Shown: positions 40,060 to 48,697 of the stretch, in pieces
Numbering within the stretch: position 1 is the first letter of the stretch
How the letters are laid out: every line of letters begins with the position of its first letter
NCBI RefSeq assembly: GCF_002407205.1
Contig: NZ_CP023548.1
Location: 2,814,501-2,878,500 of the forward strand
Direction: 5' to 3'
Source: Rhodobacter sp. CZR27
GTDB taxonomy: Bacteria > Pseudomonadota > Alphaproteobacteria > Rhodobacterales > Rhodobacteraceae
Length of the DNA: 64,000 nt
Notes under the pieces: model-generated
What the model was told of the DNA's origin: nothing
Database searches by the model: none
What the model saw: the letters and a program-made list of their open reading frames with translations, nothing else
Program-made: the position numbers and the translations under genes

Positions 40060-40394
40060 TGGAGGTCCTCGTCGCTTCCGCCGTGGGCATCCTGACGGCC
40101 GCCGGCATCTACCTGATCCTCCGGCTCAGGACCTTCCCGGTCATCGTCGGGCTCGCGCTGCTCAGCTATGCCGTCAACGTCTTCATCTTCGCGAGCGGGC
40201 GGCTCGCGGTCGGCCTGCCGCCAGTGCTGTCCAAGGCGGCGCAGGGCTATACCGATCCGCTGACGCAGGCGCTGGTGCTGACGGCCATCGTGATCTCGTT
40301 CGGCATGACGGCCGTGATCGTGATGCTCGCGCTCGGCGCCTTCCTCGAAAGCGGATCCGACCGGATCGACACCGACGACGAGGGCGAGGCATGA
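40059..40394 (+). CDS. mrpC: Mrp antiporter subunit C
   Basis: A 111-residue protein with three predicted helices, related to NuoK: AAGIYLILRLRTFPVIVGLALLS in two parts and the segment TDPLTQALVLTAIVISFG, which is the NuoK/MrpC signature. The ATG overlaps the mrpA stop (TGATG). It forms part of the membrane arm of the antiporter complex. Confidence 0.93.
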   Translation: MEVLVASAVGILTAAGIYLILRLRTFPVIVGLALLSYAVNVFIFASGRLAVGLPPVLSKAAQGYTDPLTQALVLTAIVISFGMTAVIVMLALGAFLESGSDRIDTDDEGEA

Positions 40395-40450
40395 CCGTGC
40401 TTGCGATCCTTCAAGCCGACCCTGCGCCCGGCCACGGGGGCGCGGCATGA
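40391..40450 (+). CDS. 19-codon mini-gene bridging mrpC and mrpD
   Basis: An ATG overlaps the mrpC stop as ATGA (40391-40394) and opens a frame reading MTVLAILQADPAPGHGGAA that ends in a TGA overlapping the mrpD start as ATGA (40447-40450). It thus bridges the only inter-gene gap between the C and D subunits by two four-base overlaps. It may allow ribosomes to pass by reinitiation, or be chance. No protein function is proposed. Confidence 0.35.
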   Translation: MTVLAILQADPAPGHGGAA

Positions 40451-41958
40451 ACCACTGGATCATCGCCCCCGTCGTCCTGCCGGCGATCCTCGCGCCGCTC
40501 ATCGTGCTGTTCATGCGGCACGATCTCGTGCTGCAACGGGTGTTCTCGCTTGCCGGCACCGGGGCGCTCTGCGGGGTGGCCGCCGTCCTGCTCGTCACCG
40601 CCGGTTCCGCCCCGCCCGAGGCCTATTTCCTCGGCAACTGGCCCGCGCCGTTCGGGATCGTGCTGGTGCTCGACCGGCTGGCCGCGCTGATGGTGGCGCT
40701 GACCGCCTTCCTTGCGCTGATGGTGCAGCTTTACGTCATCGGCACCGACTGGGACACGCGGGGGCAGCATTTCCACGCGCTGTTCCAGTTCCAGCTGATG
40801 GGGATCTGCGGCGCGTTCCTCACCGGCGACGCCTTCAATCTGTTCGTGTTCTTCGAGGTGCTGCTGATCGCGAGCTATGGCCTGATGATCCACGGCGGCG
40901 GAAGGGTCAGGCTGCGCTCGGGCGTGCAATACGTGGCCTACAACCTTCTCGGCTCGACCCTCTTCCTGTTCGCGCTGGCCACGATCTATTCGGTGACCGG
41001 CACGCTGAACATGGCCGATCTGGCGGTGAAGGTCGCAGCCCTCCCCGAGGGCGATGCGGCGCTGGTCCGGGTGGCCGGGGTGCTTCTGCTGATGGTCTTC
41101 GCGATCAAGGGCGCGCTGGTGCCGTTCCAGTTCTGGCTGCCGGGCACCTATGCCTTGGCGCCGGGGCCGGTCGCCGCGCTGTTCGCCGTGATGACCAAGG
41201 TCGGCGCCTATGCGGTGATCCGGGTCTTCAGCCTGATCTTCCCGTCGGGGACCGCAGCGACGGCGGGCCTTTTCGCGGATCTGCTGCTGCCGGCGGCGCT
41301 GGTGACGCTGGCGCTCGGCGCGGTAGGCGTGCTGGGGGCGGCAAGCCTCGGGCGGCTCGCGGCCTTCGGCGCCATCGCCTCGATGGGCACGCTGTTCACC
41401 GCGATCTCCGGCTTCCGGCCCGAGACGACGGCGGCCGCGCTGTTCTACCTCGTCCACTCGACGCTTGCGACGGCGGTGCTGTTCCTCGTCGCGGACCTCG
41501 TGACCGACCGGAGGCATGACGACGCCCTGTCCCGCCCGCGCCCGCCCATCGCGCAGGAGGGGCTGATCGCCGCGCTGTTCTTCGCCGGGTGCATCGCCAT
41601 GGCCGGGATGCCGCCGCTGTCGGGCTTCCTTGGCAAGCTGCAGATCCTTGACGCGATGCGGGGTCGGGGAATGGCGGTCGTCTGGGCCACGATCCTTGGC
41701 ACCTCGCTGGTGATGATCGTGGGCTTCGCCCGCGCCGGCAGCCTGCTGTTCTGGAAGTCGCACGAAACGCTGTCCGAGAGCGAGCCGCACCGGCCGGAGT
41801 CCCTGGGCTTCGTCGCGGTCGGGGGGCTGCTGGCGGGGCTTGTCGCGCTGACGCTGGCGGCGGGGCCGCTGAGCGGGCAGTTCGCCTCGATCGCGGACGA
41901 GTTGCACGCGCGCACGCCCTATATCGAGGCCAATGCGCTGCCGGAGCGTCAGCCATGA
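40447..41958 (+). CDS. mrpD: Mrp antiporter subunit D
   Basis: A 503-residue protein with about fourteen predicted helices, homologous to NuoM/N antiporter-like subunits. Visible motifs are FNLFVFFEVLLIASYGLMIHG, with a key glutamate, KGALVPFQFWLPGTYALAPGPV with the lysine and tryptophan-proline segment, and MAGMPPLSGFLGKLQIL. It is one of the two proton-pathway subunits besides MrpA. Overlaps the next gene mrpE by ATGA. Confidence 0.94.
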   Translation: MNHWIIAPVVLPAILAPLIVLFMRHDLVLQRVFSLAGTGALCGVAAVLLVTAGSAPPEAYFLGNWPAPFGIVLVLDRLAALMVALTAFLALMVQLYVIGTDWDTRGQHFHALFQFQLMGICGAFLTGDAFNLFVFFEVLLIASYGLMIHGGGRVRLRSGVQYVAYNLLGSTLFLFALATIYSVTGTLNMADLAVKVAALPEGDAALVRVAGVLLLMVFAIKGALVPFQFWLPGTYALAPGPVAALFAVMTKVGAYAVIRVFSLIFPSGTAATAGLFADLLLPAALVTLALGAVGVLGAASLGRLAAFGAIASMGTLFTAISGFRPETTAAALFYLVHSTLATAVLFLVADLVTDRRHDDALSRPRPPIAQEGLIAALFFAGCIAMAGMPPLSGFLGKLQILDAMRGRGMAVVWATILGTSLVMIVGFARAGSLLFWKSHETLSESEPHRPESLGFVAVGGLLAGLVALTLAAGPLSGQFASIADELHARTPYIEANALPERQP

Positions 41959-42446
41959 TCCGGCGCCTGCTTCCCCATCCCTGGCTCTCGCTGACGCTTA
42001 TCGTCACCTGGATGCTCCTGGTGAACAAGGTGGCGCTGGGAAGCCTCGTCTTCGCAACGATCCTTGGCGTCGCAATCCCGCTCTACGTGGCGCCCTACTG
42101 GCCGGGCCGGACGAGGCTGCGCAGCCCGGCGCGGCTGGTGGCCTATGTGCTGCTGGTGATCTGGGACATCCTGAAGGCCAATATCGCGGTCGCCAAGATC
42201 GTGCTGTTCTACCGCAGCGAGTCGATACGCTCCGCCTGGATCACGGTGCCGATCGAGCTGACCACGCCCGAGGCGGTCGCCATGCTCTCGGGCACGATCA
42301 CGCTCACGCCCGGGACGCTGGTGGCGGACCTGTCGTCCTGCGGCCGGGTGCTTCTTGTCCATTGCCTGCACGCGCCGGACCCCGATGCGGTGCGCGACGA
42401 GATCAAGACCCGCTACGAGGCCCGCCTGAGGAGGATCTTCGAATGA
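41955..42446 (+). CDS. mrpE: Mrp antiporter subunit E
   Basis: A 163-residue protein with two predicted N-terminal helices and a cytoplasmic domain; VPIELTTPEAVAMLSGTITLTPGT is the family signature. The subunit belongs to the PhaE/MnhE group and is needed for complex assembly. Its ATG overlaps the mrpD stop and its stop overlaps the mrpF start. Confidence 0.92.
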   Translation: MIRRLLPHPWLSLTLIVTWMLLVNKVALGSLVFATILGVAIPLYVAPYWPGRTRLRSPARLVAYVLLVIWDILKANIAVAKIVLFYRSESIRSAWITVPIELTTPEAVAMLSGTITLTPGTLVADLSSCGRVLLVHCLHAPDPDAVRDEIKTRYEARLRRIFE

Positions 42447-42712
42447 TCGCGATCGCGCTGACCTATGCGCTCGGCTGTTTCGGCGTGGCGCTCCTGTGCA
42501 ACCTCTGGCGGCTGATGCGCGGCCCGACCGTGGCCGACCGCATCCTCGCGCTCGACACGATGGTGATCAACATGATCGCGCTGATCGTGCTCTACGGCAT
42601 CCGAGAGGGCGGGCCGCTGACCTTCGAGGCGGCGCTGCTGTTCGCGATGACCGGCTTCGTGTCGACCGTGGCGCTGGCCAAGTTCGTCCTGCGCGGCAAC
42701 ATCATCGAGTGA
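42443..42712 (+). CDS. mrpF: Mrp antiporter subunit F
   Basis: An 89-residue protein with three predicted helices. LMRGPTVADRILALDTMVINMIALIV is spread over helices one and two and contains the aspartate conserved in MrpF. It overlaps mrpE by ATGA and ends 5 bp before mrpG. Part of the group 2 Mrp complex. Confidence 0.92.
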   Translation: MIAIALTYALGCFGVALLCNLWRLMRGPTVADRILALDTMVINMIALIVLYGIREGGPLTFEAALLFAMTGFVSTVALAKFVLRGNIIE

Positions 42713-42717
42713 GCGCC

Positions 42718-43095
42718 ATGGAAACCGCCTTCGAGATCCTCGTCGCGCTTCTGCTGGTCGTGGCCGGCACCTTCGGCCTGATCGGCAGCTTCGGCCTCGT
42801 GCGGCTGCGCGATGCGATGCAGCGCCTGCATGCCCCGACCAAGGCCACCACGATCGGCGTGGGGGCGGCACTGGTCGCCTCGGTGATCGACCTCTACCAC
42901 TACCGCGCGGCGTTGACGTGGCAGGAGCTTCTGGTCGCGGCCTTCCTGTTCATCACCGCGCCGATCACCGCTCTGTTCCTCGCCCGCATCCACATGCACC
43001 GGTCGATCCCGCGCAAGGCGCTGCCCCCCACCGGCACGGCACAGGACTGGGCGACCTTCGATGCCCGGATCAAGGACGCGGATCCGGACATCTAG
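42718..43095 (+). CDS. mrpG: Mrp antiporter subunit G
   Basis: A 125-residue protein with three predicted helices; GSFGLVRLRDAMQRLHAPTK is the MnhG/PhaG signature, followed by TLGV-type loop and TAPITALFLARIHMHRS. The final 20 or so residues (from GTAQDWATFDARI) are a hydrophilic tail that is repeated in degenerate form in the DNA just after the stop codon. It ends the Mrp operon before nhaD. Confidence 0.92.
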   Translation: METAFEILVALLLVVAGTFGLIGSFGLVRLRDAMQRLHAPTKATTIGVGAALVASVIDLYHYRAALTWQELLVAAFLFITAPITALFLARIHMHRSIPRKALPPTGTAQDWATFDARIKDADPDI

Positions 43096-43187
43096 CCCCC
43101 CGCCCCGGCCACGGCTGAGCTTCACCGGCACGGCCCAGGACCGGGCGACCTTCCATTCCCGCATAAGGGACCCGGTCCCGAACATCC
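43029..43187 (+). repeat. Degenerate tandem duplication of the mrpG 3' end
   Basis: Bases 43029-43093, coding for the mrpG tail, match 43123-43187 at a constant offset of 94 bp without gaps, 53 of 65 positions identical by my count. The second copy would read a similar peptide (AQDRATFHSRIRD) but lies after the stop. A third partial copy of the region before it (GGCCAC...CTGCGCTTGACCGGC) starts near 43213, where 43107 is the matching point. Confidence 0.75.
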
Positions 43188-43288
43188 CCGCCCCGGCCCC
43201 GATGTCGCGGCCGGCCACAGCTGCGCTTGACCGGCGCGCCGCCGCATGGTTCTGGAGCGGCGCGTTCCTGTCGCGAAAGGCCCTCACC

Positions 43289-44587
43289 ATGCTCGATCTC
43301 ACCTCGCACTGGGCCGGGATCCTCTCCCTTGTCATCTTTGCCGCCGCCTATGTCCTCGTCGTGCTCGAGGAAACCACCCACATGCGGAAGTCCAAGCCCG
43401 TCATGCTGGCGGCCGGACTGATCTGGATGCTGATCGGCATCGCCTATGCCCTCGCCGGGCGGAGCGAGGAGACCTACGAGCTTTCGGCCCACATCATCGA
43501 GGAATACGGCGAGCTTTTCCTGTTCCTGCTGGTGGCGATCACCTACGTCAACACCCTCGAGGAGAGGCGCGGCTTCGAGGTGCTGCGCGCGAAGCTCGTG
43601 GGCCTCGGGCTCAGCTACCGCGGCCTGTTCCTGCTGACGGGGGGCATCGCCTTCCTGCTGTCGGGCATCCTCGACAACCTGACGACGGCGCTGGTGATGG
43701 GCACGGTGGTGATGGCGCTCGGCTCGCACTCGCCGCGCTTCGTCACGCTGGGCTGCATCTCGATCGTGGTCGCGGCCAATGCGGGCGGCGCCTTCACGCC
43801 CTTCGGCGACATCACCACGCTGATGGTCTGGCAGAAGGGCAAGCTCGAGTTCTTCGAGTTCTTCTCGATCTTCTTCCCGTCGCTGGTCAACTGGCTGGTT
43901 CCGGCGGCGATCCTCTACTTTGCCGTCCCCCACGGCACGCCGGTCCCCCACGAGGAACGGGTGCGCGCGAAACCCGGCGCGCTGGGGGTGGCGATCCTCT
44001 TCGGCCTGACCATCGCCACCGCCGTCAGCTTCAAGAACTTCCTGCACCTGCCGCCGGCGCTCGGGATGATGCTGGGCCTCGGCTACCTGCAGATCTGGTC
44101 CTACCTGCTGAAGCAGAAGGGCACGCGCCGCGGCGACGACGACATGGTGCTGGAAAGCTTCCACCAGATCCAGCGCGTCGAATGGGACACGCTGCTGTTC
44201 TTCTTCGGCATCATCTTCGCCGTGGGCGGCCTTGGCGTGCTGGGCTACCTGACGCTGGCCTCGCAACTCCTTTACACCGACCTCGGGCCGACCTCGGCCA
44301 ATGTCATCATCGGCGCGCTCTCGGCCATCGTCGACAACATCCCGCTGATGTTCGCGGTGCTGACGATGGACCCGCAGATGTCGCATGGCCAGTGGCTGCT
44401 CATCACGCTGACCTGCGGGGTGGGCGGCTCGATGCTGTCGATCGGCTCGGCCGCTGGCGTCGCGCTGATGGGTCAGGCGAAGGGCGCCTACACCTTCTTC
44501 GCCCACCTGAAATGGACATGGGCCATCGCGCTCGGATACCTCGCCTCGATCGCGGTGCATCTGGTCCTGAACGCCCACCACTTCTGA
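43289..44587 (+). CDS. nhaD: Na+/H+ antiporter NhaD
   Basis: A 432-residue membrane protein with about twelve predicted helices, of the ArsB/NhaD ion-transporter superfamily. Visible are EETTHMRKSKPVMLAAGLIWM, FLLSGILDNLTTALVMGTVVMALG with conserved D and N-T-T residues, and IVDNIPLMFAVLTMDP, the second inverted-repeat match. It exchanges sodium or lithium for protons. The ATG at 43289 (MLDLTSHWAG) has GAAAGG upstream; an in-frame open stretch before it consists of the duplicated mrpG tail and is probably not coding. Together with the Mrp complex it forms a sodium and pH homeostasis cluster. Confidence 0.92.
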   Translation: MLDLTSHWAGILSLVIFAAAYVLVVLEETTHMRKSKPVMLAAGLIWMLIGIAYALAGRSEETYELSAHIIEEYGELFLFLLVAITYVNTLEERRGFEVLRAKLVGLGLSYRGLFLLTGGIAFLLSGILDNLTTALVMGTVVMALGSHSPRFVTLGCISIVVAANAGGAFTPFGDITTLMVWQKGKLEFFEFFSIFFPSLVNWLVPAAILYFAVPHGTPVPHEERVRAKPGALGVAILFGLTIATAVSFKNFLHLPPALGMMLGLGYLQIWSYLLKQKGTRRGDDDMVLESFHQIQRVEWDTLLFFFGIIFAVGGLGVLGYLTLASQLLYTDLGPTSANVIIGALSAIVDNIPLMFAVLTMDPQMSHGQWLLITLTCGVGGSMLSIGSAAGVALMGQAKGAYTFFAHLKWTWAIALGYLASIAVHLVLNAHHF

Positions 44588-44666
44588 CGGCGCGTCAGGT
44601 CCCGCCTCCCTTGCGCCGCGGGCGGCCTCCGTGCCACCCTGCGGCCCAACCGGGAGGGAGGACCCC

Positions 44667-45659
44667 TTGCAGACGAACCTGACACCGGGCGCGGTGGCGC
44701 AGTTGCCGCAACTGGCCCATCCGCGCAATCCCGGCATGGCGCTCGATCTCGACTGGGTGGCCGCGGTGCAGGCCAACACGCCGGCGATCACCCGGCGCGC
44801 GGCAAGCCTTCCGGCGCGGCGCAGCCTGAAGAAGGAGCATCAGGCGGCCTGGCTCTGCAAGGCGATCAGCCTGATCGACCTGACGACGCTCGCCGGCGAC
44901 GACACGCCCGGCCGGGTCCGCCGCCTCTGCGCCAAGGCGCGGCAGCCGGTGCGGCCGGACATCCTGCACGCGCTGGGGATGGAGGGGCTGACCACCGGCG
45001 CGATCTGCGTCTATCACGAGATGGTGGAAACGGCCGTGCGGGCGCTGGAGGGCTCCGGCATCCCGGTCGCCGCCGTCTCGACCGGCTTTCCGGCCGGGCT
45101 CTCGCCCTACCGCCTGCGCATCGCCGAGATCGGCGAGAGCGTGGCGGCCGGCGCCTCCGAGATCGACATCGTGATCTCGCGCCGCCATGTGCTGACCGGC
45201 GACTGGGCGGCCCTCTACGACGAGATCCGCGAGATGCGGCAGGCCGCCGGCCCCGCCCACATGAAGGCGATCCTCGCCACGGGCGAATTGGGAACCCTCA
45301 GGAACGTCGCGCGCGCGAGCCTCGTCTGCATGATGGGCGGCGCCGACTTCATCAAGACCTCGACCGGAAAGGAGGCGGTGAACGCCACGCTTCCCGTCTC
45401 GCTCACCATGATCCGCGCCATCCGCGACTACGAGGAACGCACCGGCTTCCGCATCGGCTACAAGCCTGCCGGGGGGATCTCCAAGGCGAAGGACGCGCTG
45501 GTCTACCTCACCATGATGAAGGAGGAGCTGGGCCATCCCTGGCTTCAGCCCGACCTCTTCCGCTTCGGCGCCTCGTCGCTGCTGGGCGACATCGAGCGGC
45601 AGCTCGAACACCACGTGACCGGCTGCTACAGCGCCGCCAACCGCCATCCGATGGGGTGA
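44667..45659 (+). CDS. deoC: Deoxyribose-phosphate aldolase
   Basis: Splits 2-deoxyribose 5-phosphate into acetaldehyde and glyceraldehyde 3-phosphate in deoxynucleoside catabolism. About 330 residues from a TTG at 44667 that has GGGAGGGAGG upstream; a later ATG (44736) is possible but without a good site. The Schiff-base lysine is in DFIKTSTGKE, the second active lysine in GYKPAGGIS and the aspartate in KAISLIDLTTL. Four base pairs separate it from the two-domain aldehyde dehydrogenase, which could oxidise the acetaldehyde product. Confidence 0.93.
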   Translation: MQTNLTPGAVAQLPQLAHPRNPGMALDLDWVAAVQANTPAITRRAASLPARRSLKKEHQAAWLCKAISLIDLTTLAGDDTPGRVRRLCAKARQPVRPDILHALGMEGLTTGAICVYHEMVETAVRALEGSGIPVAAVSTGFPAGLSPYRLRIAEIGESVAAGASEIDIVISRRHVLTGDWAALYDEIREMRQAAGPAHMKAILATGELGTLRNVARASLVCMMGGADFIKTSTGKEAVNATLPVSLTMIRAIRDYEERTGFRIGYKPAGGISKAKDALVYLTMMKEELGHPWLQPDLFRFGASSLLGDIERQLEHHVTGCYSAANRHPMG

Positions 45660-45663
45660 TGCC

Positions 45664-47994
45664 ATGTCCGTCCGCGACATCTTCGAGAGTATGAGCTACG
45701 GCCCCTCTCCCGAAAGCCCAGCCGAGGCGCTGGCCTGGATCGAGCGCCACGGCGCCACCTTCGGCCACTGGATCGACGGCGCCTTCACGAAGCCCGGCCA
45801 GATCTTCGCGACGGAGAACCCCGCGACCGGCGCCTTGCTCGCCCGCGTCAGCCAAGGCTCCGAGGCGGATGTCGATGCGGCAGTCCGCTCCGCGCGCAAG
45901 GCGCAGGCCGACTGGGCGAAGCGGTCAGGCCACGAGCGCGCCCGTGTCCTCTATGCGCTGGCGCGGCTGGTGCAGAAGCGTGCGCGGCTTCTGTCGGTGC
46001 TCGAGACGCTGGACAACGGCAAGCCGATCCGCGAGAGCCGGGACATCGACGTGCCGCTGGTGGCGCGGCACTTCCTCTATCACGCGGGCCTCGCGCAGCT
46101 TTGCGAGGCCGAATATCCGGGGATGGAGCCGGCAGGCGTCGGTGCCGCCGTGATCCCGTGGAACTTCCCGCTGCTGATGCTGGCGTGGAAGGTCGCGCCC
46201 GCGCTGGCCGCAGGCAATGCGGTGGTGCTGAAGCCGGCCGAGCAGACGCCGCTGACCGCCCTCCTCTTCGCCGAACTCTCGCGCGAAGCCGGCCTGCCGC
46301 CGGGCGTGCTGAACGTGGTGACCGGGGACGGCGCGACCGGCGCCCTTCTCGTCGCGCATCCGGGCGTCGCCAAGGTGGCCTTCACCGGCTCGACCGAGGT
46401 GGGCCGCCAGATCCGGGAGGCCACAGCCGGCAGCGGCAAGGGGCTGACGCTGGAACTGGGCGGCAAGTCTCCGTTCATCGTCTTCAACGATGCCGACCTC
46501 GACTCGGCGGTCGAGGGGCTGGTCGACGGGATCTTCTTCAACCAGGGGCAGGTCTGCTGCGCCGGTTCGCGCCTTCTGGTGCAGGAGGACGTGGCCGATC
46601 GCTTCCACGCCAAGCTGAAGCGCCGGATGGAGCGGCTGCGCGTCGGCGATCCGCTCGACAAGTGCACCGATGTCGGCGCCATCGTGGATCGCGGGCAACT
46701 TGACCGGATCACCCGCATGGTGGATGCGGCCGAAGGCGAGGTCTTCCGCGCAGCCGAGCCGCCCGAGGGCTGCTACTGCGGGCCCACCCTGATCACCGGC
46801 CTCGCACCCGCCTCGCCCCTGATGCAGGAGGAGATCTTCGGCCCGGTCCTCGTCTCGACCACCTTCCGCACCCCGGCCGAGGCGGTGGAGCTTGCGAACA
46901 ACACCCGATTCGGCCTTGCCGCGACCATCTGGACCGAGAACGTGAACCTCGCGCTGGGGATCGCGCCGAAGCTGAAGGCGGGCGTGGTCTGGATCAACGC
47001 CACCAACCTCTTCGACGCCGCCGCGGGTTTCGGCGGCGTCCGCGAGAGCGGTTTCGGACGCGAGGGCGGCCGCGAGGGCTTCCTCGACTGGCTGAAGCCC
47101 GTAACCCGCCCGAAGCCGGCCCGCCGCCTCGCGCCCATGCCCGAACCGAAGCGGCCCGAGACCACCGGCATCGACCGCACGGCCAAGCTCTTCATCGGCG
47201 GCAAGCAGGCCCGTCCCGACGGAGGCGGCAGCCGTGCGGTCTGGACGGCCAAGGGGCAACTCATCGGCCACGCGCCGCTGGGCAACCGCAAGGACATCCG
47301 CAACGCGGTCGAGGCCGCCCGCACGGCCAAGGGCTGGCCCGCAACCAGCGCCCATAACCGCGCGCAGGTGCTCTACTACATCGCCGAGAACCTCTCGGCC
47401 CGCGCCGAAGAGTTCGCGCGCCGGCTCCGCGACCTGACCGGAGAACCGGGCGAGGCCGAGGTCGAGGCAGCCATCCGCCGCCTCTTCACCTGCGCCGCGT
47501 GGGCGGACAAGGTCGAGGGCGCCGTGAAGCCGGTGCCGCTCGACGGGATCGTGCTCAAGCTGAACGAACCCGTCGGCGTGATCGGCATCCTCTGCCCGGA
47601 CGAGGCGCCGCTGCTGGGGCTGGTCGGGCTGGTCGCGCCCGCCATCGCGATGGGCAACACCTGCGTCGTGGTGCCGTCCGAGCCCTTTCCGCTCGCCGCC
47701 ACCGACTTCTGTCAGGTGCTGGAGACCTCGGACCTGCCGGCCGGTGTGGTGAACGTGGTCACCGGGCGGCACGCCGAGCTTGCCGCTCCGCTGGCCGGTC
47801 ACATGGACCTGGATGCGGTCTGGTGCTTCTCGGGCGAGGATCTCTCCGGCACCGTGGAGCGGGAAGCGGCATCGAACCTCAAGCGGACCTGGGTCAGCCA
47901 CGGCCTCGCGCGCGACTGGATGTCCGAGGATTGCCGCGACCACCTGCGCGCCGCGATCGAGACGAAGACGGTGTGGCTGCCCGCGGGGGAGTGA
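45664..47994 (+). CDS. Two-domain aldehyde dehydrogenase of the ALDH16 type
   Basis: A 776-residue protein made of a full ALDH domain (residues about 1-480) and a second, shorter ALDH-like domain (about 495-775). The first has the general-base glutamate in ELGGKSP and the catalytic cysteine in NQGQVCCAGSR near residue 297, so it is probably active; the second keeps a Rossmann-like part (PVGVIGILCPDE) but lacks the catalytic cysteine. This matches ALDH16, which is known from bacteria such as Loktanella. Its link to deoC suggests acetaldehyde as substrate, converting it to acetate. Function of the second domain is probably structural. Confidence 0.85.
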   Translation: MSVRDIFESMSYGPSPESPAEALAWIERHGATFGHWIDGAFTKPGQIFATENPATGALLARVSQGSEADVDAAVRSARKAQADWAKRSGHERARVLYALARLVQKRARLLSVLETLDNGKPIRESRDIDVPLVARHFLYHAGLAQLCEAEYPGMEPAGVGAAVIPWNFPLLMLAWKVAPALAAGNAVVLKPAEQTPLTALLFAELSREAGLPPGVLNVVTGDGATGALLVAHPGVAKVAFTGSTEVGRQIREATAGSGKGLTLELGGKSPFIVFNDADLDSAVEGLVDGIFFNQGQVCCAGSRLLVQEDVADRFHAKLKRRMERLRVGDPLDKCTDVGAIVDRGQLDRITRMVDAAEGEVFRAAEPPEGCYCGPTLITGLAPASPLMQEEIFGPVLVSTTFRTPAEAVELANNTRFGLAATIWTENVNLALGIAPKLKAGVVWINATNLFDAAAGFGGVRESGFGREGGREGFLDWLKPVTRPKPARRLAPMPEPKRPETTGIDRTAKLFIGGKQARPDGGGSRAVWTAKGQLIGHAPLGNRKDIRNAVEAARTAKGWPATSAHNRAQVLYYIAENLSARAEEFARRLRDLTGEPGEAEVEAAIRRLFTCAAWADKVEGAVKPVPLDGIVLKLNEPVGVIGILCPDEAPLLGLVGLVAPAIAMGNTCVVVPSEPFPLAATDFCQVLETSDLPAGVVNVVTGRHAELAAPLAGHMDLDAVWCFSGEDLSGTVEREAASNLKRTWVSHGLARDWMSEDCRDHLRAAIETKTVWLPAGE

Positions 47995-48003
47995 ACCCGC
48001 GCC

Positions 48004-48558
48004 TCACGCCCGCCCGGCGGCGGAGGACAGGCTCAGCGGGTCGATCCCCATGTGGCGCAGCATGCCGCTCCACTTGCCGGGGTCGTCGTCCGAGAACACC
48101 AGTTCCGCCGGCGCCTCGGCGGTCAGCCAGTCGTTGCGCTGCACCTCGGCCTCGAGCTGGCCCGGGCCCCACCCCGAGTAGCCCAGCGCCATCAGCGCGG
48201 AGGTCGGCCCCTGCCCGCGCGCCAGCGCCTCGAGGATGTCCACCGTCGCCGTCATGCCGAACTTGCCCGAGACCAGCATCGTGGCGCCGACGCTCATGTA
48301 ATCGGGCGAGTGCAGCACGAATCCCCGCCCGCGCTCCATCGGCCCGCCGACATGCACGCGGATGTCGCGACCGTTCGGCGCCTTCGGGATGTTGAGCTGT
48401 TCGAGCATGCCGGAAAAGCTCAGGTCGTTCACCGGCTTGTTGATCACGAGACCCATGGCGCCCTCGGGCGAATGCGCGCAGATCAGCACGAGGCTGCGCT
48501 CGAACCGCGGATCGGCCATGCCCGGCATGGCGATGAGAAGGCTTCCCGACAGATCCAT
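48004..48558 (-). CDS. YqgE/AlgH family protein
   Basis: A 184-residue cytoplasmic protein starting MDLSGSLLIAMPGMADPRF, the classic YqgE/AlgH N terminus, with SLVLICAHSPEGAMGLVINKP and YSGWGPGQLEAE. In Pseudomonas AlgH affects alginate regulation, but the biochemical activity is not established. It converges on the aldehyde dehydrogenase with a 9-base gap and is divergent from the DsbD-N-like gene. GGAAAGGG precedes the ATG. Confidence 0.9.
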   Translation of the reverse strand: MDLSGSLLIAMPGMADPRFERSLVLICAHSPEGAMGLVINKPVNDLSFSGMLEQLNIPKAPNGRDIRVHVGGPMERGRGFVLHSPDYMSVGATMLVSGKFGMTATVDILEALARGQGPTSALMALGYSGWGPGQLEAEVQRNDWLTAEAPAELVFSDDDPGKWSGMLRHMGIDPLSLSSAAGRA

Positions 48559-48697
48559 GACGCGTGTCCCTTTCCCCGAGTATGGAGCGCGCCGGGCTTC
48601 GGCTCAAGAGGGTCGCGCGGCCACAGTTGCGCGAGGCCGGCGGCCCGTCGCCGGAATGTGACTTCCCATCGTCCGCGCCTCGCCTCAAGGTGCGGCC

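Noticed and set aside
43061..43288. N-terminal extension of NhaD reaching into mrpG
   Set aside because: The stretch consists of the repeated mrpG tail in another frame and low-complexity Pro/Arg/Ala; the ATG at 43289 fits the family and has a ribosome-binding site.
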